A stretch of DNA of 64,000 nucleotides, taken from the NCBI GenBank assembly GCA_018830485.1, contig JAHJRQ010000012.1:62001-126000 (forward strand), in the 5' to 3' direction. Made by a program: the position numbers and the translations under genes. The notes beneath the pieces are model-generated. The model made no database searches. It saw nothing but the letters and a program-made list of their open reading frames with translations, and was not told the origin of the DNA. The DNA comes from Pseudomonadota bacterium (GTDB taxonomy: Bacteria > Desulfobacterota > Desulfobulbia > Desulfobulbales > Desulfurivibrionaceae). Numbering within the stretch: the stretch's first letter is position 1; the number at the start of each line of letters is the position of its first letter. Below are positions 28,136 through 36,310 of this stretch, one piece after another.

Positions 28136-28234
28136 TTATTTCACCAAGAGGTCGTAGCCGGCCAGGGCTGCAAACCCGGCCAGTCCGCCGCCAAGGACTG
28201 GCAGAAAAATATTGAGCACGGAAAACTCCTGCAT
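28136..28234 (-). CDS. Small predicted membrane peptide (32 aa) upstream of yhaO-like gene
   Basis: Starts ATG 28234 after GGAGG and ends TAA three bases before the nuclease ATG. The sequence is MQEFSVLNIFLPVLGGG followed by LAGFAALAGYDLLVK: one hydrophobic helix rich in Gly/Ala/Leu with a lysine end. Ribosome site, tight spacing and membrane-like composition argue for a real small protein, but conservation is untested. It might anchor or regulate the YhaO/YhaN pair, or simply serve as a coupling leader. Confidence 0.55.
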   Translation of the reverse strand: MQEFSVLNIFLPVLGGGLAGFAALAGYDLLVK

Positions 28235-28383
28235 CCAACCTCCCGAAGTCATTGGCTTTACTCAAACAGAATCTCTCTGTACCACAGGGTTGGACAATAT
28301 GCCAGCAAACAGTGGAGGTCTTGCAACACCCTCAAAAAGTCCCAGGTCCGCGACACTACTCATTACGTTATGAAGCAATAGTC

Positions 28384-28418
28384 GTTGTAATCACGGTTTT
28401 TTTTTGCGATTACAATAC
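28384..28418. other. Small palindrome upstream of nadC
   Basis: TTGTAATC and GATTACAA form perfect 8-base arms about a T-rich centre, ~105 bases before nadC. It could be an operator or the end of a small hairpin. The 28235-28522 gap otherwise shows nothing I can name. Confidence 0.35.
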
Positions 28419-28522
28419 ACAGTGAATCTCCCGGGACAGCCCCTTTCTTCTTGACACGGGGCATGCCAGGCAGCTATCAAGAGGTTTTCGCACCGCGAAA
28501 ACAGGGCACTCCGGGAGAGACT

Positions 28523-29356
28523 ATGGATACGCAGGGGGCACGGCAAATACAGCAGTTTCTTGAAGAGGATATCGGCCTGGGCGACATCACCACCGATGCC
28601 GTGTTTGGGCCCATGCAGGAGGGCACGGCCGTATTTGTCGCCAAGGAGGAATTCGTGGTGGCCGGCCTTGATGCAATCGCCCCCCTTGTTTTCACCACGC
28701 GCAATTCGCGAATTGCCTGTACGTCCATGAAAAAAGACGGCGAAACGGCGCATGCGGGGGAGCGCATCTTTTCCGCGCAGGGTCCGGTGCGGGATCTGCT
28801 CAGCGCCGAACGGCTGGCCCTCAATCTGGTGCAGAGGCTGAGCGGCATCGCCACCCTCACCGCCGCTTTTGTCCATGCGGTGGAGGGGCTGCCGGTGAGG
28901 ATCATCGACACCCGCAAAACCACCCCCGGTCTTCGGGCCTATGAAAAATACGCGGTCCGGACCGGAGGGGGACACAACCACCGCTTCAGTTTGGCCGACG
29001 GCATTCTGCTCAAGGACAACCATATCGCGGCAACAGGTTCGATCACCCGGGCGGTGCGCATCCTGCGGGACAAGGCGCCGCACACCCTGAAGATCGAGGT
29101 GGAAACGGAAAACCTTGCCCAGGTCGAAGAATGCCTGGCCTGCGGGGTGGAGATCATCATGCTCGACAACATGACCCCTGCCCTGATGCGCCAGGCCGTG
29201 GGCCTGATAGGCGGCCGCGCCCTGGTGGAGGCCTCCGGCGGGGTGAATCTCGCCAATGTCCGCGAGATTGCCGAAACCGGGGTTGACCTCATCTCGGTGG
29301 GCGCTCTCACCCATTCCGCCAGGGCCATGGATATCAGCATGCGGTTGAGCGTCTAA
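28523..29356 (+). CDS. nadC: Nicotinate-nucleotide diphosphorylase (carboxylating)
   Basis: 277 aa from ATG 28523, which has GGGAGAG upstream. Converts quinolinate and PRPP to nicotinate mononucleotide in NAD synthesis. Motifs: FLEEDIGLGDITTDAVF, NLVQRLSGIATLTAAFV, IIDTRKTTPGLRAYEKYAV (the conserved TRKTTPGLR), GGGHNHRFSLADGILLKDNH, IEVETENLAQVEE and EASGGVNLANVREIAETGVD. Full length. Convergent with the kinase gene that ends four bases later. Confidence 0.96.
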   Translation: MDTQGARQIQQFLEEDIGLGDITTDAVFGPMQEGTAVFVAKEEFVVAGLDAIAPLVFTTRNSRIACTSMKKDGETAHAGERIFSAQGPVRDLLSAERLALNLVQRLSGIATLTAAFVHAVEGLPVRIIDTRKTTPGLRAYEKYAVRTGGGHNHRFSLADGILLKDNHIAATGSITRAVRILRDKAPHTLKIEVETENLAQVEECLACGVEIIMLDNMTPALMRQAVGLIGGRALVEASGGVNLANVREIAETGVDLISVGALTHSARAMDISMRLSV

Positions 29357-29360
29357 GCGG

Positions 29361-32009
29361 TTACGCCTCGACCACCTTCTTGATGGCCGCGGCCAGGCTG
29401 GTAATGGTGTAGGGCTTTTGCAGGAAATCCTTCACCCCGAGGCTAAGGATCTCCTCCACCCGGTGGTCCTTGCGAAATCCCGAGGCAAGAAGCACCCTTA
29501 CCGCGGGATTGATTTTCTGCATCTCGATAAAAGCCTCCCTGCCGGACATGACCGGCATGGCCATGTCCAGAAGCACCGCCTGTATCTCTGCCTGACGCTG
29601 CCGGTAGATATCAACCCCCTCCCGGCCGTTGCTTGCGGTGAGCACCGTATAGCCCACGGCCAGCAAAACATCCTCCGCCATGCTCCGGACGAGTTCATCG
29701 TCATCCACCACCAGGATCAACCCTGCTCCCCGGACAATATCAGGGCTATGCCCTGCGAGGAGCGAGTCCCCCGTGCGTACCAGGGCGGGGAGATAGACGT
29801 TGAAGGTGGAGCCAAGCCCCGGCTCCGAATAGACATCGATAAAGCCCAGTTGCTGGCGGACGATGTTGTAGACCATGGCCAACCCGAGGCCGGTGCCCTT
29901 GCCTTGCTCCTTGGTGGTAAAGAAGGGATCGAAGATCTTGGCTGCTGTCTTGGTATCCATGCCCACTCCGGTGTCGCTCACCGAAATGCGCCAATACGCA
30001 TTCGCGATTGCCTCGGGGTGTTTTTTCTGAAACACCGGATCCACCGTGATCTTGTCAATGGTCACGGCCAGGGTGCCGCCCCATTGGGTATCTTCGCGCA
30101 TGATGGTCATGGCGTGCACCGCATTGATGCAGAGGTTCAGCAGAACCTGCTCCATCTCGGTGGTATCCGCAAGCACATAGGCCGGCTCCGCGGCAGGATG
30201 CTCCACCACCTTCACCGACTTGTCAAAGGTGTTCTCGCCAATCTTGCGCACATGCTTGAGGGAGAGGTTCAGATCCACTGGCACCAGATCGGCCTGCTGC
30301 TTGCGAGACAGGGTGAGCAATTGCCGGACCATGTCCACGGCCCGCTGCCCCGCTGTTTCCATGCGCTCAAGATACTCGTTCAACTCGGTGGAGGAAAGGG
30401 TTTGGTGGTTTTTGATCTTGTACTGGAGCAGGGAGAGATTGCCCAGTATGGAAGCAAGAACATTGTTGAAATCATGGGCCAGGCCGCCGGCAAGGGTGCC
30501 GATGGATTCCATCTTCTGAGCCTGCCGCAGTTGCTGTTCCTTGCGCTCAAGCTCGGTGATGTCATCAAGGCGAATGGCCACGCCGGCGGTGCCGTTGGCG
30601 ATCAGGGGAAAGAAGGTCAGATTGTAGAGATGTTCGGCATCCTGGCTTACCTGTTCGCGGGGGAGGGTCACCGTGTTCAGGTTTCGACCGGCATCGTCGA
30701 CCTGCTGGGTATATTTGCAAAAAAATGGGGCAATATCATAGATCTTTCTGCCGATCGCCTCCTGGGAGGAGATGCCGGTGAGCTTGCACGCCGCGGTGTT
30801 CCATTGGGTAACGGTGCAATCGACGTCCAGGGTGACCAGCATGGAGGGCATGGACTCGATGATATTGTTGAGGTAGTTGCGCATCCGGGCAATCTCCCGC
30901 TCCGCGGCCTTTTGCGCGGTGATGTCGCGGATCAATCCCTCGTATTTGACCTTCCCGCCAAACCCCCGAACCGCGTGGCAGGTCAAGGCGGCGATGATGG
31001 GAGTGCTGTTGTTGGCGATAAGAGTGAGTTCGTAGTCCTTGACAAACCCCTGGGAACCCATCCGCTCTTTAAAAGTAGCGAATGATTCCTCGTTCTCGAA
31101 GATATTGGCAAAGAGGTTTCTGCCGAGCATTTCCTCCAGTGAATCAGCGCCGAGGATGGAGATGAACGCGGGGTTTACATCGAGAAGCTCCCCTTTTTCG
31201 TCGGCCACGAAAATTCCTTCCATGGCCCGCTCGAACAGATGCCTGAATTTTTTCTCGGAGTTTTGCAGCGCCAGCTCCCGGGAGGCTATGGTGCTGGCCA
31301 TAACCTGCAGGGTCCGGGAAAAACGCTCCAGCTCCAGCACCCCCCTGGGCATGGGGATCTCCACATTGAAATCGCCCTGGGTAATGCTGTCGGTTGCCTG
31401 CATGAATCGCTGGACCGGTCCGCTCAAGCGCTGGGCCAGAAGCGAGCCGATTACAACGGAGAGGAGCCAAAAGCCAAGGCCGGTGAGCGCCGCGTTTTTC
31501 TGGATCGTATGCAGGTGTGCAAGAATCGGCTTCATGGACAGGGAAACCCTGGTTATACCGAACACCATCCCGCCGATGGCGATGGGCGCGGTAACCACCA
31601 ACTGGTCATGGACAGGGTCGACCCTGACCCGTATCTCAGTTTCCGTGATCGCAAGGTCTTCCTCCATCATGGTGCCGAGCAGCCGCACATCGGTGGCAGC
31701 CAGGATGTTTCCCTGGGTGGTCGCGATCTGGACGGACTCAACGATGGGAAGGGACGAGGTGTCCCTTCTGTGATGGTGTTGGAGCAACCTGCCAACGTAA
31801 TCTTGAAGGGGCGCATAGTTTTCCGTAATCAGGTCATCGATCACGGCAAAGGCGGTGTTGCGGGTCACCGCCTCGCCATAGGCGGTAAGGTCGCGGATGG
31901 CATGGTCCTTGAAAACGCTGGAATACAGGAAGATGAGCGAGGCCGTCAACAAGAGGGTGATGGCTGTGCAATAGGCAATAAGATGGGTGCGCAGGCGGAA
32001 GGAGATCAT
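29361..32009 (-). CDS. Hybrid sensor histidine kinase (sensor-HAMP-PAS-PAS-kinase-REC)
   Basis: 882 aa. The first membrane helix is at residues ~10-32, then a periplasmic sensor (~140 aa), a second helix near 175-195 and HAMP (RLSGPVQRFMQATDSITQGD). Two PAS domains follow (KFRHLFERAMEGIFVADEKG; SMPSMLVTLDVDCTVTQWN), then HisKA with GGLAHDFNNVLASILGN, HATPase (ISVSDTGVGMDTKTAAKIFD, GKGTGLGLAMVYNI) and a C-terminal receiver (LILVVDDDELVRSMAEDVL, VLLDMAMPVMSG). It overlaps the PhnD-like binding-protein gene by four bases and probably reads that protein's ligand state. Confidence 0.94.
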   Translation of the reverse strand: MISFRLRTHLIAYCTAITLLLTASLIFLYSSVFKDHAIRDLTAYGEAVTRNTAFAVIDDLITENYAPLQDYVGRLLQHHHRRDTSSLPIVESVQIATTQGNILAATDVRLLGTMMEEDLAITETEIRVRVDPVHDQLVVTAPIAIGGMVFGITRVSLSMKPILAHLHTIQKNAALTGLGFWLLSVVIGSLLAQRLSGPVQRFMQATDSITQGDFNVEIPMPRGVLELERFSRTLQVMASTIASRELALQNSEKKFRHLFERAMEGIFVADEKGELLDVNPAFISILGADSLEEMLGRNLFANIFENEESFATFKERMGSQGFVKDYELTLIANNSTPIIAALTCHAVRGFGGKVKYEGLIRDITAQKAAEREIARMRNYLNNIIESMPSMLVTLDVDCTVTQWNTAACKLTGISSQEAIGRKIYDIAPFFCKYTQQVDDAGRNLNTVTLPREQVSQDAEHLYNLTFFPLIANGTAGVAIRLDDITELERKEQQLRQAQKMESIGTLAGGLAHDFNNVLASILGNLSLLQYKIKNHQTLSSTELNEYLERMETAGQRAVDMVRQLLTLSRKQQADLVPVDLNLSLKHVRKIGENTFDKSVKVVEHPAAEPAYVLADTTEMEQVLLNLCINAVHAMTIMREDTQWGGTLAVTIDKITVDPVFQKKHPEAIANAYWRISVSDTGVGMDTKTAAKIFDPFFTTKEQGKGTGLGLAMVYNIVRQQLGFIDVYSEPGLGSTFNVYLPALVRTGDSLLAGHSPDIVRGAGLILVVDDDELVRSMAEDVLLAVGYTVLTASNGREGVDIYRQRQAEIQAVLLDMAMPVMSGREAFIEMQKINPAVRVLLASGFRKDHRVEEILSLGVKDFLQKPYTITSLAAAIKKVVEA

Positions 32010-32875
32010 CGGTGATGCTTAAAATATTCGCTGTTTTTGATGACTTCGAAGAACGGGTCGTAATTACCCTTGGTTGCGGAGACTATCTTCTTGATCTGCA
32101 GGCTTTTTAAAATTTCAAGATCTTCGGGTTTGTCCGGGGAGAGGGAGGTCAACACTGCCCGGATGGCGGCGATGGTCTGCTGATCCAAGCCGCTCTTGAC
32201 CACAAAGGGAAACTGGGGGATCTCGGAAGATCGAGTCACGACCCGGAGCTGATCCTTGACCGGAGCGAAATCCTTCATCTCCAGGGTGTCGAGCCGGATA
32301 ACCCCGGCCGCGTATTTTTTATTGAGCACCCCATAGATGATGGTGTCGAGCTTGCCGACAAACTGGATATCCAGATCCTTTTTCGAGTCGATCCCTTTTT
32401 CGTCGAGCTGGGCCTTGAAAAACATGTAGCCGGCATAGGAATGTTCGCCGATGGCGGCGATCTTATTCCCCTTGCACTGCTCGATGGTTGTGATCTCGCT
32501 GTCCTGCCGGACGATGACCCCGCCCCGGAAGGAGGGGGCTCCTTTGGCGATCACGGTGTACCCGGCAGGCAGCATCTTGTAGTAGGCGGTGGGCGGGATG
32601 AGGGCAAGGTCGTATTCCCCGGCCAGACTTTTTTTCAGAAACGCCTCCGAGTCCGTGGCGGAGACGAGCAGCACCTTTTTGCCCAGCCGTTTTTCAATCC
32701 TGGCGGCAAGGGGGCTGAAAACCTCGATCACGCTCTTGGGCGATTTGTAGGGAAACACGGCAAAACGGATGGTTTCGCTTGTTTCATGGGCCGGGCAAGA
32801 CAGGGGCAGGGCCATGCCCCATGCCGCCACGCAAAGAAAAAACCAGAATGCCGGTCTGGTCGATATGTTGCGCAT
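32006..32875 (-). CDS. PhnD-like periplasmic binding protein (sensor partner)
   Basis: 289 aa from ATG 32875 (GGGGAG eight bases upstream). The signal peptide is FWFFLCVAAWGMALPLSCPA. The body has the phosphate/phosphite/phosphonate-binding PhnD pattern: IRFAVFPYKSPKSVIEVFSP, LAGEYDLALIPPTAYY, IAAIGEHSYAGYMFFKAQL and PQFPFVVKSGLDQQTI. No permease or ATPase accompanies it; the next gene is a kinase that it overlaps, so a sensing role is more likely than transport. The ligand is unknown. Confidence 0.87.
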   Translation of the reverse strand: MRNISTRPAFWFFLCVAAWGMALPLSCPAHETSETIRFAVFPYKSPKSVIEVFSPLAARIEKRLGKKVLLVSATDSEAFLKKSLAGEYDLALIPPTAYYKMLPAGYTVIAKGAPSFRGGVIVRQDSEITTIEQCKGNKIAAIGEHSYAGYMFFKAQLDEKGIDSKKDLDIQFVGKLDTIIYGVLNKKYAAGVIRLDTLEMKDFAPVKDQLRVVTRSSEIPQFPFVVKSGLDQQTIAAIRAVLTSLSPDKPEDLEILKSLQIKKIVSATKGNYDPFFEVIKNSEYFKHHR

Positions 32876-33149
32876 ACTGTTTCTCCCCGAGGTGGTTGTT
32901 TCGCTCCGCGGTACACGGCCGCTGGATAATGATAGACGTTTGCATGCGCTGCTGTCAATTGACGGTTCGCGGTTTTTTGCAGGCAAGAAAGAGCCCGGAA
33001 AGAAATCAGCACCGCTGCGGCCTTGCCATCTTGCCCTGCTTGTATTGACAAAAAACCGGAGCTGGACTATTTTGCCACAGTTTAGGAGCCATCACCAAAA
33101 GAATCATCGGTGTTCCCCTGCTGCTTTTGACTCTTGCCAAAGGATCCCC

Positions 33150-33734
33150 ATGGACCAGCTCATCGAAAAAAGCCTGAAGCATTCCATTGCCGCCAAGCAA
33201 GCGCTGGTGGCCACCCAGATGGGCGGTATCAAGCAACTGGCCCAGTGGATGATCGACACCATCAAGCGCGGAAACAAGCTGATGATCTTCGGCAACGGCG
33301 GCAGCGCAGCCGATGCCCAGCACATGGCGGCCGAGTTCGTCAACCGTTTCATGATCGACCGCCCTCCCCTGGCCGCCATCGCCCTGACCACGGACAGCTC
33401 CATCCTGACCAGCATCGGCAACGATTTTTCCTTTGACGAAATCTTCAGCAAGCAGATCCTGGCCCTGGGCAAGGAAGGCGACCTGGCCCTGGGGATTTCA
33501 ACCAGCGGCAACTCGCCCAATGTCATCAAGGCGGTGGAAGCGGCCAAAACCCTGGGCATGCAAACCGCGGTGCTCACCGGCAAGGACGGCGGCAGGCTCA
33601 TCGGCCTGGCCGATCTGACCATCAACGTGCCCTCGCAGGTGACTCCGGCAATCCAGGAGGCGCATGTCTGGGTGGAGCATATCCTCTGCCAGATCGTGGA
33701 CGAGGCGTTGTACGGACGCGGCGTTTCCGCCTGA
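33150..33734 (+). CDS. gmhA: Sedoheptulose-7-phosphate isomerase (SIS domain)
   Basis: 194 aa, start ATG 33150 after AAAGGA. Makes D-glycero-D-manno-heptose 7-phosphate for the LPS inner core. SIS motifs: LMIFGNGGSAADAQHMAAEF, PLAAIALTTDSSILTSIGND, DLALGISTSGNSPNVIKAVE and the C-terminal TPAIQEAHVWVEHILCQIVD. Full length for GmhA. Twenty-five bases separate it from the next gene, which is likely co-transcribed. Confidence 0.93.
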   Translation: MDQLIEKSLKHSIAAKQALVATQMGGIKQLAQWMIDTIKRGNKLMIFGNGGSAADAQHMAAEFVNRFMIDRPPLAAIALTTDSSILTSIGNDFSFDEIFSKQILALGKEGDLALGISTSGNSPNVIKAVEAAKTLGMQTAVLTGKDGGRLIGLADLTINVPSQVTPAIQEAHVWVEHILCQIVDEALYGRGVSA

Positions 33735-33759
33735 TTCCCCCTGGATAACGACAATCCCC

Positions 33760-34728
33760 ATGAAAACATACCAGCCCCTGGATTTCTCCGGCCTCAACAC
33801 CTATTCGATCCATGGCCGTTACAGCAAGGTCACGGTGGAGAATTTCGCCAAGCCGCTGGCGCCCGGCTCCACGCTCAAGGAGTTCATCGCCTCTCTGCCG
33901 GAACAGCTTTTGGGTGTGGATTTTCCCGAGCTGGTCGGCCGGCTGGCCGCAAGCCACGAGAATGGCCGCCCCATCGTGGTCGGCATGGGCGCCCATGTGA
34001 TCAAGGTGGGGCTCAATCCCATTCTCATCGATCTCATGGAGCGGGGCATCATCAGCGCCATCGCCTTAAACGGCGCGGGCATCGTCCATGACACCGAGAT
34101 CGCCATGGTGGGCCGCACCTCGGAAGAGGTGGGCGACGTGCTGGGCAGCGGCGCCTTTGGCGCAGCCAAGGAAACCGGTGAGGTGGTCAACGCCGGAATC
34201 AACCTCGGCGCGGAAAAAGGATTGGGCTTGGGCGAGGGGTTGGGCGCATATCTGCTGGCTCAAGATTTCCCGTACAACCACATGAGCCTGCTGGCCACGG
34301 CCAAGCGTCTGGGGATTCCGCTCACCGTGCATGTGGCCATGGGCACGGACATCGTCCATATTCACCCCACGGCCAACGGCGCGGCCATCGGCCAGACCAG
34401 TCATCAGGATTTCCGGCTCTTCTGCGGCCTGGTTGCCGAGCTGGAAGGCGGGGCCTACCTCAACTTCGGCTCCGCCGTGCTCCTGCCCGAGGTCTTTCTC
34501 AAGGCCCTCACCGTTGCCCGCAACCTGGGGCATGCGGTGAACAATTTCACCACGGCCAACTTCGATTTTATCCGCCATTACCGGACCATGACCAACGTGG
34601 TGAACCGGCCGACCATGGGTGGCGGCAAGGGGTACAACATCATCGGCCACCACGAGCTTTTGATCCCGCTTTTGGCCGCCACCCTGCTCGACCGGCTCCA
34701 TGAGAAAGATGGGTTTGCAGCAAGTTAG
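33760..34728 (+). CDS. Conserved protein of uncertain function, possibly deoxyhypusine synthase-like
   Basis: 322 aa from ATG 33760. It has a nucleotide-binding-like flavour: GMGAHVIKVGLNPILIDLME, ALNGAGIVHDTEIAMVGRTS, VLGSGAFGAAKETGEVVNAG and HVAMGTDIVHIHPTANGAAI. From memory, proteins starting with a 'LDFSxxxTYSIxxRxSKV' segment are sometimes labelled deoxyhypusine synthase-like, though bacteria lack eIF5A; I cannot confirm this. No signal peptide or membrane helix. It follows gmhA closely, which may hint at sugar-phosphate or cell-envelope metabolism. Confidence 0.6.
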   Translation: MKTYQPLDFSGLNTYSIHGRYSKVTVENFAKPLAPGSTLKEFIASLPEQLLGVDFPELVGRLAASHENGRPIVVGMGAHVIKVGLNPILIDLMERGIISAIALNGAGIVHDTEIAMVGRTSEEVGDVLGSGAFGAAKETGEVVNAGINLGAEKGLGLGEGLGAYLLAQDFPYNHMSLLATAKRLGIPLTVHVAMGTDIVHIHPTANGAAIGQTSHQDFRLFCGLVAELEGGAYLNFGSAVLLPEVFLKALTVARNLGHAVNNFTTANFDFIRHYRTMTNVVNRPTMGGGKGYNIIGHHELLIPLLAATLLDRLHEKDGFAAS

Positions 34729-34746
34729 ACTTCGCTTCAAACATGT

Positions 34747-34817
34747 GCTTCGACAGGCTCAGCACGAACGGAATATCAATGCGTTAAGAGATCCGTTCGC
34801 CCTGAGCCTGTCGAAGG
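34747..34817. repeat. Dispersed palindromic repeat, family 1, copy 2
   Basis: Left arm GCTTCGACAGGCTCAGCACG (continuing GAACGG) and right arm CCGTTCGCCCTGAGCCTGTC (continuing GAAGG) are inverted copies about 21 bases apart. It starts 18 bases after the stop of the preceding gene and may act as a terminator hairpin. Confidence 0.9.
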
Positions 34818-34863
34818 GCCGTTGTTTTGATTCCGCAAAAGGTAACCACCCACAAAAAAATAT

Positions 34864-35059
34864 CTGATTACCACTAATCTTCAGCCATTTTTTTGACGTC
34901 ATTCCCGCGCAGGCGGGAATCCAGGCGACCTGGCTAATTCCTCTGGATTCCCGCCTGCGCGGGAATTACTTGGCTATGCCAGATGAACAGCCAAAATCGT
35001 TATTCATCAACATGTTGCCCGCCAATCTTGAATGCTGGCTGAAGTTCGATGGTAATCAG
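34864..35059. repeat. Nested palindromic element, copy 1
   Basis: Outer arms CTGATTACCACTAATCTTCA and TGGCTGAAGTTCGATGGTAA (each continuing four bases) are inverted with four mismatches. Inside, 34901-34966 is a separate perfect palindrome ATTCCCGCGCAGGCGGGAAT...ATTCCCGCCTGCGCGGGAAT. A similar outer arm is found at 59361-59519, so the element is dispersed. Confidence 0.8.
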
Positions 35060-35111
35060 AAAAAAATAAGCCTGGCGGATGACTTGCACCCAAAGGGTAT
35101 AAGTTTCGTAT

Positions 35112-35170
35112 GAGCAGGCAAGCTGCTCAACCTAGCTTTATCTTGCGAAATTTGCGGAAAAAAGATAAAG
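35112..35170 (+). promoter_or_regulatory. Two inverted repeats in the hemC leader
   Basis: GAGCAG-GCAAG-CTGCTC (35112-35128) and CTTTATCTT...AAGATAAAG (35136-35144 and 35162-35170, perfect 9-base arms) lie 45-100 bases before the hemC start. They could be operator or leader hairpins controlling haem/corrinoid synthesis. No known regulator site is recognised. Confidence 0.4.
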
Positions 35171-35213
35171 AACGGAGCGGTCTATTCGATAATCAACAAC
35201 AAAGGAACAGTTG

Positions 35214-36149
35214 ATGCAGAAACTAATCAGAATCGGTACCCGGGCAAGCCTGTTGGCCCTGGCTCAGTCCACCTGGATCAAGGGTTTGATCGAGGCCCAA
35301 TACCCGGAAACCACGGTGGAGCTGGTGAAGATCATCACCAAGGGCGACAAGATTCTTGACGTGCCGCTGGCCAAGGTGGGCGGCAAGGGGTTGTTCGTCA
35401 AGGAAATCGAAGAGGCGCTGCTCAATAACGAGGTGGACATCGCGGTCCACAGCATGAAGGACGTGCCCGCCGAACTGCCCGAGGGGCTGCACATCGGCAT
35501 CATCACCAAGCGGGAAAACCCGCTGGACGCCTTTATCTCCAACATCTGCGCCACCTGCCGCGAACTGCCCCAGGGCGCCAAGGTGGGCACCAGCAGCCTG
35601 CGGCGCAAATCCCAACTGGCCAATATCCGGCCTGATCTGGTCATCGAGGATCTGCGGGGCAATCTTGACACCCGGCTGCGCAAACTCGACGAGGGCCAGT
35701 ACGATGCGATCATCTTGGCCGCCGCCGGTCTGAACCGCTTGTCGCTCAGCGGCCGGGCCAAGTCTTTTTTCACTGAGGATGAGATGCTGCCTGCCGTGGC
35801 CCAGGGCGCGGTGGGCATCGAATTGCGGACCAGCGATGCCGCGCTGCTGGCCGGGCTGTTGTTTATGGATCACCAGGAAACCTCCCTGGCGGTTCGGGCG
35901 GAGCGCGGTTTTCTCCACCGGCTCCAGGGCGGCTGCCAGGTGCCCATTGCCGGTTTTGCCCGGCTGGTGGATGACCGGCTGCACATGACTGGCCTTGTCG
36001 CCTCCGTTACCGGCGATCAAACAGTGCGCCTTGCATTATCCGCCGACACCACGGATCCGGAGGGGTTGGGGGTGCTGCTGGCGGAAAGGCTGTTGGCCCA
36101 AGGCGGCAAGGATATCCTCTCGGAAGTGTACGGTCACGAAATGCACTGA
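35214..36149 (+). CDS. hemC: Hydroxymethylbilane synthase (porphobilinogen deaminase)
   Basis: 311 aa. Start ATG 35214 has AAAGGA upstream; TTG 35211 is one codon earlier. Polymerises four porphobilinogens to hydroxymethylbilane. Motifs: IRIGTRASLLALAQSTWIKG, LFVKEIEEALLNNEVDIAVH then SMKDVPAELPEGL (catalytic Asp region), GTSSLRRKSQLANIRPDLVI, RGNLDTRLRKLDEGQYDAII, and the dipyrromethane-cofactor cysteine in LQGGCQVPIAGFARL. The following gene continues the same pathway. Confidence 0.97.
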   Translation: MQKLIRIGTRASLLALAQSTWIKGLIEAQYPETTVELVKIITKGDKILDVPLAKVGGKGLFVKEIEEALLNNEVDIAVHSMKDVPAELPEGLHIGIITKRENPLDAFISNICATCRELPQGAKVGTSSLRRKSQLANIRPDLVIEDLRGNLDTRLRKLDEGQYDAIILAAAGLNRLSLSGRAKSFFTEDEMLPAVAQGAVGIELRTSDAALLAGLLFMDHQETSLAVRAERGFLHRLQGGCQVPIAGFARLVDDRLHMTGLVASVTGDQTVRLALSADTTDPEGLGVLLAERLLAQGGKDILSEVYGHEMH

Positions 36150-36167
36150 TGGCCTCGTAAAAGCTGC

Positions 36168-36245
36168 CCTTCGACAGGCTCAGGGCGAACGGACATTGTC
36201 TTTATATATATATTAATATTCCGTTCGTGCTGAGCCTGTCGAAGC
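36168..36245. repeat. Dispersed palindromic repeat, family 1, copy 3
   Basis: Arms CCTTCGACAGGCTCAGGGCG and CCGTTCGTGCTGAGCCTGTC (each with a few more paired bases) surround an AT-rich loop TTTATATATATATTAATATT. It is placed between hemC and cobA-hemD, 18 bases after the hemC stop, so it may weaken read-through between the two. Confidence 0.9.
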
Positions 36246-36310
36246 ACTCCTGTTTAAAATAAATTTCGAGTTTGCCGGCCTGGCCGGTTTTTTGTTAACG
36301 AGAAAAAATC

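Larger units (their letters stand above)
34729..35213. other. Repeat-rich gap between the gmhA pair and hemC
   Basis: No gene seen in 485 bases. It contains a family-1 palindrome (34747-34817), a nested palindrome (34864-35059) and two small inverted repeats just before hemC (35112-35170). The hemC promoter should lie in the last ~120 bases, but I could not fix it. Confidence 0.7.

Noticed and set aside
23379-28234. YhaN/YhaO pair as a dedicated phage-defence system
   Set aside because: No accompanying helicase, nuclease or effector genes; the pair is common housekeeping-type DNA repair in many bacteria.
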